Of a DNA stretch of 64,000 nt, positions 22,928 through 34,149 are shown one piece after another. Position numbers and translations under genes: made by a program. Source of the DNA: Castor canadensis (taxonomy: Eukaryota > Chordata > Mammalia > Rodentia > Castoridae); NCBI RefSeq assembly GCF_047511655.1, contig NC_133395.1:147612318-147676317 (forward strand). Direction: 5' to 3'. The notes below the pieces were generated by a model. That model worked only from the letters and a program-made list of their open reading frames with translations. It did not search any database and was not told the origin of the DNA. How positions within the stretch are numbered: position 1 is the stretch's first letter; each line of letters opens with the position of its first letter.

Positions 22928-25900
22928 CTAATGTCCGCATATGAGGGAGAACATACGATTTTCAGTCTTTTGGGCCAGGCTAACCTCACTCAGAATGATG
23001 TTCTCCAATTCCATCCATTTACCAGCGAATGACAACATTTCGTTCTTCTTCGTGGCTGCATAAAATTCCATTGTGTATAGATACCACATTTTCTTAATCC
23101 ATTCGTCAGTGCTGGGGCATCTTGGCTGTTTCCATAACTTGGCTATTGTGAATAGTGCCGCAATAAACATGGGTGTGCAGGTGCCTCTGGAGTCACCTGT
23201 GTCACAGTCTTTTGGGTATATCCCCAAGAGTGGGATTGCTGGATCAAATGGTAGATCGATGTCCAGCTTTTTAAGTAGCCTCCAAATTTTTTTCCAGAGT
23301 GGTTGTACTAGTCTATGTTCCCACCAACAGTGTAAGAGGGTTCCTTTTTCCCCGCATCCTCGCCAACACCTGTTGGTGGTGGTGTTGCTGATGATGGCTA
23401 TTCTAACAGGGGTGAGGTGGAATCTTAGTGTGGTTTTAATTTGCATTTCCTTTATTGCTAGAGATGGTGAGCATTTTTTCATGTGTTTTTTGGCCATTTG
23501 AATTTCTTCTTTTGAGAAAGTTCTGTTTAGTTCACGTGCCCATTTCTTTATTGGTTCATTAGTTTTGGGAGAATTTAGTTTTTTAAGTTCCCTGTATATT
23601 CTGGTTATCAGTCCTTTGTCTGATGTGTAGCTGGCAAATATTTTCTCCCACTCTGTGGGTGTTCTCTTCAGTTTAGAGACCACTTCTTTTGATGAACAGA
23701 AGCTTTTTAGTTTTATGAGGTCCCATTTATCTATGCTATCTCTTAGTTGCTGTGCTGCTGGGGTTTCGTTGAGAAAGTTCTTACCTATACCTACTAACTC
23801 CAGAGTATTTCCTACTCTTTCTTGTATCAACTTAAGAGTTTGGGGTCTGATATTAAGATCCTTGATCCATTTTGAGTTAATCTTGGTATAGGGTGATATC
23901 CATGGATCTAGTTTCAGTTTTTTGCAGACTGCTAACCAGTTTTCCCAGCAGTTTTTGCTGAAGAGGCTGCTATTTCTCCATCGTATATTTTTAGCGCCTT
24001 TGTCAAAGACAAGTTGGTTATAGTTTTGTGGCTTCATATCTGGGTCCTCTATTCTGTTCCACTGGTCTTCATGTCTGTTTTTGTGCCAGTACCATGCTGT
24101 TTTTATTGTTATTGCTTTGTAATATAGTTTGAAGTCAGGTATTGTGATACCTCCAGCATTGTTCTTTTGACTGAGTATTGCCTTGGCTATTCGTGGCCTC
24201 TTATGTTTCCATATAAATTTCATGGTAGATTTTTCGATCTCTTTAATGAATGTCATTGGAATTTTGATGGGAATTGCATTAAACATGTAGATTACTTTAG
24301 GGAGTATTGACATTTTTACTATGTTGATTCTACCAATCCATGAGCATGGGAGATCTCTCCACTTTCTATAGACTTCCTCAATCTCTTTTTTCAGAAGTGT
24401 ATAGTTTTCCTTGTAGAGGTCTTTCACATCTTTTGTTAGGTTTACACCTAGGTATTTGATTTTTTTTCAGGCTATTGTAAATGGAATTGTTTTCATACAT
24501 TCTTTTTCAGTTTGCTCATTGTTAGTGTATAGAAGTGCTAATGATTTTTCTATGTTGATTTTATATCCTGCTACCTTGCTGTAGCTATTGATGATGTCTA
24601 GAAGCTTCTGAGTAGAGTTTTTTGAGTCTTTAAGGTATAGGATCATGTCGTCTGCAAATAGGGACATTTTGACAGTTTCTTTACCTATTTGTATTCCTTT
24701 TATTCCTTCTTCTTGCCTAATTGCTCTGGCTAGGAATTCCAGTACTATGTTGAATAGGAGTGGAGCTAGTGGGCATCCTTGTCTGGTTCCTGATTTTAGA
24801 GGGAATGGTTTTAGTTTTTCTCCATTAACAATAATGCTGGCTGTAGGTTTGTCATATATAGCTTTTATAATGTTGAGGAACTTTCCTTCTATTCCTAGTT
24901 TTCTTAGAGCTTTTATCATGAAATGGTGTTGGATCTTATCAAAGGCTTTTTCTGCATCTATTGAGATGATCAAGTGGTTTTTGTCTTTGCTTCTGTTAAT
25001 GTGGTTTATTACGTTTATTGATTTTCGTATGTTGAACCACCCCTGCATTCCTGGGATGAAGCCAACTTGGTCGTGGTGAATGATCTTTTTGATGTGTTGT
25101 TGAATTCGGTTTGCCATTATTTTGTTGAGGATTTTTGTGTCAATGTTCATTAAGGAGATTGGCCTATAGTTCTCCTTTTTGGAGGTGTCTTTGCCTGGTT
25201 TTGGGATAAGTGTAATACTGGCTTCATAAAATGTGTTTGGCAGTTTTCCTTCCCTTTCTATTTCGTGGAACAGTTTAAGGAGGGTTGGTATCAGTTCTTC
25301 TTTAAAGGTCTGATAGAATTCAGCAGAGAATCCATCAGGTCCTGGCCTTTTCTTTTTGGGGAGACTCTTGATTGCTGCTTCAATTTCATTTTGTGGTACA
25401 GATCTATTCGGGTGATTAATTTCCTCTTGGTTCAGTTTTGGATGATCATATGTGTCTAGAAATCTGTCCATTTCCTTAAGATTTTCGAATTTATTTGAAT
25501 ATAGGTTCTCGAAGTAGACTCTGATGATTTTCTGGACTTTGATGGTGTTTGTTGTTATCTCCCCTTTTGCATTCCTGATTCTACTAATTTGAGTTTTTTC
25601 TCTCCTCATTTTAGTCAGGTTTGCCAGGGGTCTATTGATCTTGTTTATTTTTTCAAAAAAACAATTTTTTGTTTCATTAATTCTTTGTATGGTTTTTTTT
25701 TTTTTTTGGTTTCTATTTCATTGATTTCAGCTCTTATTTTTATTATTTCTCTCCTATTTGTTTTGGGGTTTGCTTGTTCTTGTTTTTCTAGGAGTTTGAG
25801 ATGTATCATTAGGTCATGGATTTGGGATCTTTCAGTCTTTTTAATATATGCACTCATGGCTATAAACTTTCCTCTCAGGACTGCCTTAGCTGTGTCCCAT

Positions 25901-26760
25901 AGGTTCCGGTCATTGTGTTTTCATTTTCATTGACTTCCAGGAACTTTTTAATTTCCTCTTTTATTTCATCAATGACCCATTGTTCATTAAGCAATGAGTT
26001 ATTCAGTTTCCAGCTCTTTGCATGTTTTTTGTCTTTACTTTTGTTGTTGAGTTCTAGTTTTATTGCATTGTGATCAGATAGAATGCATGGTATTATTTCT
26101 ATTTTTTAATATTTGCTGAGGCTTGCTTTGTGCCCTAGGATATGATCTATTTTGGAGAAGGTTCCATGGGCTGCTGAGAAGAATGTGTATTGTGTAGAAG
26201 TTGGATAAAATGTTCCATAGACATCAAGTAGGTCTATTTGATCTACTGTATATTTTAGATCTAGGACTTCTTTATTGATTTTTTGTTTGGATAACCTATC
26301 TGTTGATGATAATGGGGTGTTGAAGTCCCCCCACAACCACTGTGTTGGAGTTAATATATGCTTTTAGGTTCTTCAGGGTATGTTTGATGAAATTGGGTGT
26401 GTTGACCTTGGATGCATATAGGTTGATAATTGTTATTTCCTTTTGGTCTATTTCCCCCTTTACTAGTATGGAATGTCCTTCTTTATCTTGTTTGATCAAT
26501 GTAGGTTTGAAGTCTACTTTGTCAGAGATAAGTATTGCTACTCCTACTTGTTTTCGGGGGCCATTGGCTTGGTAAATCTTTTTTCAGCCTTTCATACTAA
26601 GCCTATGCTTATTTCTATCGATGAGATGGGTCTCCTGTAAGCAACAAATTGTTGGATCTTCCTTTTTAATCCAGTTTGTCAAATGGTGCCTTTTGATGGA
26701 AGAATTAAATCCATTAACATTAAGTGTTAGTACTGATAGGTATGTGGTGATTCCTGTCAT
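22928..26760 (-). pseudogene. L1 ORF2 (endonuclease-reverse transcriptase), broken
   Basis: It starts at an ATG at 26760 and ends at a stop at 22928, about 1,277 codons, the usual ORF2 size. The N-terminal APE-type endonuclease shows LNVNGFNS, ICCLQETHL and WGDFNTPLS. The RT domain is in an intact 380-codon block (25609-24467) with [13 protein letters not shown] (catalytic FADD at 24648-24659), IPKPGKD and [10 protein letters not shown]. The C-terminal 499-codon block (24427-22928) carries the usual [12 protein letters not shown] and [20 protein letters not shown] region. Breaks include a stop near 26.6 kb, a frameshift near 26.3 kb, a stop near 26.1 kb, changes near 25.9 and 25.7 kb (the latter by a homopolymer run) and a frameshift near 24.45 kb. 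Confidence 0.92.
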
Positions 26761-26810
26761 TTAGTTGTCTTATTTGTTTGAAGGTTTGGTTGTGTGTACC
26801 TAAGTTGAGG

Positions 26811-27979
26811 TTACTCTCTACTGTCTTGCTTTTTCTTTTTCTGTAGTTTGGTGTTGCCTGTCCTTTCATGGTTATGTTGGGTTTCACTTTCTGTGTGCAG
26901 AATCCCTTGAAGAATCTTTTGTAGTGGTGGCTTTGTGGTCACATATTGTTTTAGTTTCTGCTTATCATGGAAGACTTTTATTGCTCCATCTATTTTGAAT
27001 GATAGTTTTGCTGGGTAGAGTATCCTGGGGTTGAAGTTGTTTTCATTCAGTGCCCAGATCTCACCCCAAGCTCTTCTTGCTTTTAATGTTTCTGTTAAGA
27101 AGTCTGCTGTGATTTTGATGGGTTTACCTTTGTATGTTACTTGTTTTTTCTCTCTTGGTCTCTGTATTTTTTTTTAATGATAATATGCTGTGGGGTAGAT
27201 CTATTTTGGTCTGGTCTGTTTGGTTTTCTGGAGGCCTCTTGCATCTTTATGGGAATAGATTTCTCTAGATTTGGGAAATTTTCTGTTACTATTTTGTTGA
27301 ATATATTATGCATTCCCTTTGCTTGCACCTCTCTCCTTCAATGCCCATGATTCTCAGGTTTGGTCTTTTGATGGAGTCAGTGAGTTCTTGCATTTTCTTT
27401 TCACAGGTCTTGAGTTGTTTAACTAATAGTTCTTCAGTTTTTCCTTTGATTACCATTTCATCTTTGAGTCCTGAGATTTTGTCTTCTGTCTGTTCTATTC
27501 TGCTGGATTGGCTTTCCATTTTGTTTTGCAATTCTGTTTTGTTCTTTTTTCTGAGGTTTTTCATATCCTGGGTCATTTCCTCTTTAATGTTGTCTGTTTT
27601 TGTCCTGAGTTCATTTATCTCTTTATTAATCATGTTCTTTGTTTCACTTTGGTTTTTATACAGTGTTTCTATGGTTTCTTTTATTTCTTCTTGTCCTTTT
27701 TCAAATTCTCTATTTTGTTGTCTTGGAATTTCTTGAATGTCTCATGTACATTTTGGTTGACCCTATCCAGTATCATCTCTATAAAATTCTCATTGAGTAC
27801 CTGTAGTATTTCTTCTTTTAGATTATTCTTGTGGGCTTCATTGGGTTCTTGGCATAGTTTACCTTCATTTTGTTGGAGTCTGGATCTGAGTATCTGTTTT
27901 CTTCATTTCCCTCTGGTTCCTGTACTAATTTTTTGCTGTGGGGAAACTGGTTTCCCTGTTTTTTCTGTCTTCCCATCAT
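26811..27979 (-). pseudogene. L1 ORF1 (RNA-binding chaperone), broken
   Basis: It begins at ATGATG (27979) and ends at a TAA at 26811-26813, about 389 codons. A charged N-terminus is followed by a coiled coil rich in E, K, I and N (27633-27330), as in L1 ORF1 trimers. The RNA-recognition part (NLRIMGIEG) and C-terminal domain (ENFPNLEKSIPIKMQEASR, RAWGEIWALNE) follow. Stops and shifts near 27.8, 27.3 and 27.14 kb disable it. Confidence 0.88.
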
Positions 27980-29169
27980 TTCCCTTGGTGTTATTGTCTC
28001 TGTACTGTGTGCAATTAAGTATTTTCTAGCTTGTAATAATAACAATGGTGATATTTAGAATGGAAGGGTGAGAGGAGATGGAAAGCAAAGAAGTTAAAGA
28101 AAAAGGGAAAAACAAATAAACAAGTGGAAAAAACAAAACAAAGAAACAAAAAAAGTTTCAAAGATATAAACAGGGAGAGATAGTGTAGTCATCAACAGTA
28201 AGCTGAACAGGCATTAGAGAGACAGAGAGAGGAATGAAAAATAAAAAAAAAATTTTAAATTAAAAATAAATAAATAAATAAATGGAAAAAAATCTCTAAG
28301 TTCAAATACAATAAAGTTTCAGTCTTAATAATTTTGGTGTTTGTCCCTCAGCCTCCAATTCTGGAGATGGTGTCTCAGAAGTAGTTCTTTGTTGTCTCAT
28401 CAAAGGGGACAAAACCAAACTAAACAAAACAACACAAAACAACAAAAAAAAAACCCACAAAGTGTCTTAAGTTCAAATGCAATACAGTTGCCGTAAGTTT
28501 TTCAGCATGTAGGTGTAATTCAAATGTTTTCTCATAAAAGGTAGGGAGAGAAAAAAAAAAGAGTCTGGAGACAGGTCTGTAAATGGCTGTCTGAGGCTGT
28601 GGTTCACCTGCCTGCTGTTGTCAGCCTGCTGTTGCTGGAGGCGTTATTTATGCAGATCTCAGGGGTGAGCTTAGCACTCACCTGGCCCCGCAGGCTTTGT
28701 TTGCTCAGAGTTCTCCTGTGCGGGAGCCTCTGCTACAAGCTTTTCCCTTTCCAAGCACACTGGGGAAGGTGACACTGCACCAGCTTTCTCAGGCCGGTGT
28801 ATTTATTTACAGCTCATATGGGAAGTGGGTCTTACCCCCTCTCCTATGGAGTTTTCCTCCCACCGCCACTTTTACAAGCTTTCCCACTCCTGGTTGCTGG
28901 GCATGTGCCGCCACTCCTGCCTTCTCCGACCGGCTTGTCGTGAGGGGTTTCCCCTCCCCCACCTCTTCAGCACTCAGGGCACCCTGACCTCTTTGCTACG
29001 TGTCTTTTTTGTTGTTATTGCTTATTATTCAGGGTTTTTTTTCTTTTTCCCCTGGGTGGGGGTCGGTCTGTCCAGGGGACCATGCTGATCTGGCCCAGGG
29101 TTGTCTGTGGGAGTACCACGTGCCGCTTAGCTCACCTTGTGGTCCATGTCTTCCCAAGCCGTCTGGGCT
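27980..29169 (-). promoter_or_regulatory. L1 5' UTR / internal promoter region
   Basis: The part next to ORF1 (28080-28560) is A-rich on the plus strand with an (AAAT)n run at 28262-28282. The outer part (28600-29169) is GC-rich with several CpGs, as expected for an L1 promoter. No splice or factor site was assigned. Confidence 0.6.
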
Positions 29170-29183
29170 GGGATATTGTTTTT
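29170..29183 (-). repeat. L1 target-site duplication, 5' copy
   Basis: GGGATATTGTTTTT on the plus strand. It is the pre-insertion pol sequence and pairs with 22477-22490 at 12 of 14 positions. Confidence 0.65.
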
Positions 29184-29560
29184 GATGGGGGAACTGAAGG
29201 GGATCTCTTAGCTTTATTTGCACAGGAAGAGCAGTTTTTGTTTGGCTCTTGTACTGTCATTTCAAACTGTGGGATTTACCTGTTCTTCAGTAAGGGGGGA
29301 ACAGAAGTATTCCCCAGGGGGAAGTAGAATTTGGACTTTAAGTTGGGATAATAAGTCTCACCCCAGCAGAGGTTTTGGAGTTTCAGGGACCACAAGGAAA
29401 GAGTGACAGAAATGGAGGTTCCCCCAGGAGCAGGCCAGTGGCTGGGTAAAATAATGTATGCCCCAGACAACTATTTTATCTTTGGACCTGGGACTTGGAG
29501 AGAAAGGGAGGACAGAGAAACAGGCTCCACTGTTCCAGGAGGAAAATGACCTTTCACTTC
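29184..29560 (-). pseudogene. pro: ERV protease and pol N-terminus remnant
   Basis: The protease C-terminal signature is clear (HSFLVVPETPKPLLGRDLL, about 29420-29350), followed by the pol linker up to LQIKLRDPLQFPHQKQYP at the L1 junction. The aspartic active site expected near 29526-29540 is recognisable only at DNA level. A base change plus an extra base destroy the DTGA codons. The domain is therefore dead. Confidence 0.75.
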
Positions 29561-29699
29561 TCTACCATGATGGTAACCTGAGGCGCCTCAGTTTTCATAC
29601 CAAGGAGTGGAGCCTGCACAGGAGGCCCCGGAACCCATCAATCCAAAGGAGGTGGCTGGTGAACTCCCTGATTACAGCAATAAGGTCCTGGTGTTTTTT

Positions 29700-30990
29700 A
29701 TCCTTATCTCTCTTTTTAGTTACGTCTCAGTTGTAATACACCAAGGTGACAGACTGCACCAGTTGGCCCAAAGATTTTTCTCCTTTGGCTACCACCTTTT
29801 GAAGTTTTCTATGGGTGTCAAGTGCTGATTGAGTTAAAAATTTATCCTTGAGAAGAACCTCCCCCACCTGTGACTCTGGGTCCACTGTGGTATACTTTTT
29901 AATTGTGTCCTTAAGACACTGTAAAAAGGCAGAGGAAGATTCATCAGGGCCCTGTTGTACAGTAGTCACCTGGGAATTGTTCATTGGCTTTACCTTGGTC
30001 CTTTTTAGTCCCTCCACTACTAGATAAAGTGATGCCTCCTCCATTCATCCCCCAGATCATTTAGGTCCCAGTGGGGGTCTGCTTGGGGAACTGCTTGTGC
30101 CCCTGTTGGTATCTGGGGCATCTCTATTCCCTCATTCCCTGGAGCTGGGGGAATAGGGGCTTGATGGAGGTGGAAACTATCTCCCATCTGAGTGGCCTGG
30201 GCCAAAACTTGCTGCTTTTCAAGGGAGGTAAGGTTTTGGTCCAGTAAGAGCATGACATCCTTCCAGGCCAAGTCATAGGTTTGGATTATGGTGATAAAGT
30301 CCTGGATGTATTGATCAGGATTGTCTGCATAGTTGCCCAGGTCTTTTTTCATCTCTTTTAGGTCTGACAGTCAGAATGAACAATAGATCCTACCTCTCCC
30401 TGCCACTCCCTCTTGTAAGGGATGGCACCAATGTGGAGGCCCAAGGTAGCTAGGCAGCAAGGGAGGGTCTGTGGCTGTTAATTGGGGAAGATCTTTTGAT
30501 CCCTCATTTTGGCTTTGGGGTGTTTGCAAGGGTTTTTGGCCCTGAGTTTCCTTAGGGGGCTGGAGGCTACAGACCATAGCCATGGTCTGGGTGTCCAAAT
30601 GGCACTCACTGAGCCATTCTGGATGGTCTCAGAGGGAAATGAAAAGCTGGGCCTAGGAAATTTCAGTCCACTTTTCCTCCCTCTTACAGAAAAGATCTAA
30701 TTGCAGAATAGTATTATAATGTATAGCGCCCTCTGGGGGCCATCTCTCTTGATCTCCCAAAGGATATTTGGGCCACGCCTCAGTACAGAGAAGGTTGTTG
30801 GGGTCTAGGTCCTCCAGTGTTTCAATAGGCAAGTCAGTGGGGATCTTTCAGGCACCAAGGCCAGAAGCCTGGAAGGAGCAGGTCCCATTTAGAAGGCCAA
30901 AGAATTCACAGTCAGAGTCCCCCTCTTTATTGGCATCCCGATGGGAGGCTGACTGAACAAAGGCAGGCGTCCCCACATGTTGTGACTCCC
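29700..30990 (-). pseudogene. gag: ERV gag remnant
   Basis: Reading right to left, matrix-like sequence (EAWPKYPLGDQERWPPEG, about 30800-30740) is followed by a proline-rich linker (30598-30371). Capsid follows, with KKDLGNYADNPDQYIQDF and DLAWKDVMLLLDQ (30352-30020) and a major-homology-like QGPDESSSAFLQCL (about 29970-29930). No nucleocapsid zinc knuckle (CX2CX4HX4C) could be recognised, in keeping with decay or with a lineage that has a weak NC. At least three frame changes and stops are present. The matrix start is not defined. Confidence 0.8.
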
Positions 30991-32140
30991 TCCTGCCACC
31001 TGTGGCTAGGATTGAAGGAGATAAAACTGACTCGGATTCCAGTCACTCTACCAAAGCCACTAGCTGAAGAGATGCTTCCACTAAAAGAAGCAGGCCAATT
31101 CAAATAGGACCCTATGAATAAATGGACTGCTAACCACCACAAAGGCTCTGTACATGAGGGGAGAGGGCTGATAACATGTCTTCTTTTCTCTGGGGAGGTA
31201 GAGTATAGGAGAGCTCCAAAAGGAAACAGTATACTTAAAAGGGAGGAAAGGGTGCCCCTCTTCCTCCCAGGGACATTCTCCCAGACAAGCCCAGAGCAAA
31301 GGCTGGGCCACTGTGGCGATGCCAAATTCCCTAGGCTCTTCCCTAATCATCACACAGTCATGACCCCTGGGCCAGGGAGGGTGGAAGAGTAAATGCTGGA
31401 GGAAGTCAAAGAGGTCATAGAAAGACAGAGAGCATAGTCCCCATGGGAAGGTGGGTTCACAGTAAGGACAGGCTTGGGGAGGGAGTAGAGGACAGAGATG
31501 ACTTCGGAGGCATTGAGAGGACTGAAGGAGCATCTGTTCCCAAAGGTCCAGGAAGAAAATTTTCCATCTCTGGCAGGGACAGAAGGGTCGACCTGACATC
31601 CTAGGTGAGGGAGGGGGACAGAGCTGAGAGACACAACACATGCTTGAGGGATTAACAATTAGGTGTGCTTTCAGGTTGTTCCCTCTAGGTGGAACCGGAA
31701 CACTGTCAGCCACACAAAATCTCCACTCTTGGGTCACTGCCTCTGGCACAAGGGGGTACCAACAGGTGGGGGAAGAAGAAGAATGCCAGGTGCCAAAAAC
31801 AAACAGGCTCCTCCAACGTAGCATAAGGTGTACCCAAATCAATCCTGAGCTCAGTCTCAGCTCACAAGGAGGGAGCAGAGAGCACCCCCACAAACTGAAT
31901 CTCTATGAGGCCAAAGTTGGCTACGAGCTGTTGGTCCAATACCATGATGGGACAGTCCCTCAGGAAGACAAGAACAGAGAGGGAGGCAGGGGGAGCAGCA
32001 CAGGGAGGTCTGCTTTCAGCTAGTCCTCAGCAGGGGTTTCCCCCAGCCTGAGTATCCAGCAGGGCACTGGAGGCTCACGGTGGCACCTTAGGTAAACTGC
32101 TGATTTGGCGCTCAGTCATGCTGACCTTGGTCCAGGAGAG
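30991..32140 (-). other. ERV leader with 270-codon pre-gag open frame
   Basis: The space between the primer site and matrix-like sequence is about 1.1 kb, long for a gammaretroviral leader. A minus-strand frame at 31893-31081 stays open for 270 codons and is rich in Cys, Pro, Ser, Leu and Phe. It matches no family I recognise. The minus strand is pyrimidine-rich here, which reduces stop codons by composition alone. The frame could be chance, a degenerate extended-gag leader, or an unrelated viral insert. No packaging hairpin was assigned. Confidence 0.45.
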
Positions 32141-32160
32141 GTGTCCCTTCATGGTTGCCG
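32141..32160 (-). other. Primer binding site resembling tRNA-Arg
   Basis: The minus-strand 20-mer CGGCAACCATGAAGGGACAC matches the complement of the 3' end of tRNA-Arg(CCG), TGGCGACCACGAAGGGACTC, at 16 of 20 positions. Two of the four differences are CpG-to-TpG/CpA changes typical of methylated DNA decay. It lies four bases after the LTR end, the correct place for a PBS. The tRNA sequence is from general knowledge. Confidence 0.7.
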
Positions 32161-32164
32161 GAAA

Positions 32165-32606
32165 TGTTGCAGGCCGGTGTGGAGAGTTCTTGCCTTCACG
32201 GGCCAAAGAATTGGCTCACGAGGCAGCGGACTGATTCATGGGGTGGCAAGGTCAGCACACAAGTAGGATTTATTAGAGAGAAAGGAAAAGCTGCCCCTTG
32301 AGACGGACAGGGAGCCTGGAAAATTGGTAGCTCTCTGTTGCTCATGGTGGGTGGTTATTTGGTCCTTTCATTGGAGAGGGGAGTTGGGAGTCAGGGGTGG
32401 GGTGGTCTCTTTACATATCTCTGCAGGAACATGTACACAGTTCTGCGAAAGCCTCCTGCTTGTTGGCCTTGTGGCATTTTGAGGCATCGTGAGGGGGCCA
32501 TGACTTGTGAAGCCGCCTGGTCCCTTTACAGAATATGGGGCACACAGTGCTCTCATGGAGGTGGGGGCACTAGCTCATTTTGTCTTCTGATCTCCCAGAC
32601 TCAACA
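32165..32606 (-). repeat. ERV 5' LTR (442 bp)
   Basis: The minus strand starts TGTTGAGTC and ends GCAACA, giving TG...CA ends with a 5-bp TGTTG/CAACA inverted repeat. AATAAA lies at 32269-32274 (minus), about 105 bases before the U5 end, followed by a GT/CT-rich stretch. Nothing resembling a second copy is present in the window, so LTR-LTR dating is not possible. Confidence 0.8.
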
Positions 32607-33857
32607 ATGCCATTGACCACAACTCAAAGAGGTCCCACATCTCCTCCTCCAGCCTCTGACTGACTGTCTCAGATGGGGCCTGTTGGCCTTTCTCTCCTGA
32701 GACTCAGCAGGGGATGCAGCCACAACCAGTGTGGTGCCCAGCAGTGGCAGAGTGAAGGACAGTGGAGCACTGGCCCGACGGCCACCTTCAGAGCTGCTAC
32801 TCCTCAGGCCACACGTCCTTCCTCCCAGCGCCCCAAGGAGCCACAGCTGGCTAGGCTGCTTCCCTGGCCTGCCGACAACCCTAGTACACGCACAACCTTT
32901 GCACGTAACTTCGAAGTACAGAAGGCAGACAAGTCCACAAAAATGGCATAGACGTGGGCACCATTCTCAGAAATCCACACATCGAGTGAACAAAAAAAAA
33001 AACAAAGCAAAAAGATTCAGAGCTGAACTGGCCAACATGACAGTCAGCAGCCACACGTGTCTCTTTTGGTCTCATTTCAGCTATTTTAAATTAAATTTAC
33101 AAATCCGCTCCTCCATCTCACTCTACACACAGCCAGGGGCCGGTGGTTCCTGCGCTGTGAGGTGCAGATTACAGAGCACGGCCCTCCCTGTGGGTGATGA
33201 GCCAAATGGCATAATTACTACATTTAAGTCACAGGAAGAAAACAGAACACGTGCTTCTCAACACGTCTATAGTGCACACTACTCACCTCACCTTAAAGCA
33301 AAAGAGACTTCAGCTTAGAAAGTACAGAAGCCACGTGTCCTGTCCACACTGCTATCAAATTAAGAATTTGCAGCATAACTCTAGTCACCTGCACGTGTGC
33401 TCACACTTGCGTACACACTCAGTTGGACATTTTAAAACATCATTCTAAATAAGACGGGTTAAAACAGAACTCAAGCCTGAAATGACAAACCATGGGGAAA
33501 TTTAAACTACACCAGGGATCTTCTACAAAGCGTTAGAGTGCAGAGTTTACAGCCCCAAAGGCGATGTGAGAAGACATTAAAAATAGAATTCCAGGGAACA
33601 GAAGAAGCCCCAAATTCCTCCCATGGCACCTTCACACTTTGCAGTGAGAAGCCGACCTCCTCCCCTAGTCCAGTGCTGGCAGCACCTGCCTTAGGATTTT
33701 TAAATTACACCGAAAGATAGAAGGCTCTACCAACTCCCAAAATTGAGAAATATACCAAGCCTCTAATTAGGATAACTAAGCAGTTAGCCCTTCTCCATTG
33801 ATTTATCAATTTAATATGTAAATCCAATCAGAACCAGGCTAATCAGGAGTTTAGCTT
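32607..33857. other. Intronic DNA right of the provirus
   Basis: This is the flank of the 5' LTR. A short A-run at 32990-33003 is the only simple sequence. No exon or known repeat was recognised. Confidence 0.45.
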
Positions 33858-34149
33858 CTTTTTTTTTTGGCACTGGGGTTTGAACTTGGCCTTGCGCTTG
33901 CTAGGCTGGTGCTCTGACGCTTGAGCCATGCCCCCAGATCTTTCTCACTTTAGTTCATTTTCAGATAGGGTCCCAGATATTTGGCCAGGGCCAGCCTCAG
34001 ACCCTGATCCTCCTACTTATACTTCCTGGTAGCTGGGATTACAGGTGCACGACATCTTGCTGGGATATTTGCTGAAATGGGGTCTTGCTAACTTCCCTGA
34101 GCTGGCCTGGAGTAGCGGAGATTACAGGTATAAACCATTGTGCCCAGTG
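33858..34149 (-). repeat. Dimeric B1-ID SINE with extra B1-like arm
   Basis: T-run, CACTGGGGTTTGAACTTGG, TTGAGCCATGCCCCCAG (ID half), then TAGCTGGGATTACAGGTGC (B1 half). A further B1-like arm ends TTACAGGTATAAACC. Confidence 0.82.

Larger units (their letters stand above)
22491..29169 (-). mobile_element. Nearly full-length L1 inserted in ERV pol
   Basis: About 6.7 kb, with a GC-rich 5' UTR, an A-rich pre-ORF1 zone, ORF1, ORF2, a G-rich 3' UTR tract (C-rich on the plus strand near 22530) and a short A-rich tail. It interrupts the ERV pol codons between an upstream QKQYP segment and a downstream LKPEGQ segment. The length and 5' UTR indicate an essentially complete insertion. ORF1 and ORF2 now carry several stops and frameshifts, so it is not active. 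Its 3' end is closely related to the younger copy at 38028-38566. Confidence 0.9.
17860..32606 (-). mobile_element. Class I endogenous retrovirus, 3' LTR missing, split by an L1
   Basis: Reading the minus strand from right to left gives: 5' LTR, tRNA-Arg-like primer site, long leader, gag, protease, pol (interrupted by an L1 of about 6.7 kb) and env. Without the L1 the remnant is about 8 kb, the normal size for a gammaretrovirus-like provirus less one LTR. Class I assignment rests on the gamma-type env (CWLC in SU, CX6CC in TM), an RT with YVDD and the gag layout. All frames carry stops and frameshifts, so it is an old, inactive copy. The left end is approximate, set where env similarity fades. 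It lies antisense to KBTBD12. Confidence 0.88.

Noticed and set aside
24645-25079. 144-codon plus-strand frame over the L1
   Set aside because: Antisense shadow of the L1 reverse transcriptase.
27308-28029. Plus-strand frames of 142-173 codons rich in Phe, Leu and Ser
   Set aside because: They are the complement of the L1 ORF1 coiled coil. The hydrophobic look comes from reading A-rich coding DNA backwards.
28262-28282. AAAT repeats considered as a CRISPR- or satellite-like array
   Set aside because: A simple low-complexity run in the A-rich L1 5' region. There are no spacers or direct repeats of CRISPR size anywhere in the window.
32731-33318. 195-codon plus-strand frame right of the provirus
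   Set aside because: No recognisable domain, ordinary composition, no supporting splice or promoter signals. It is likely chance.
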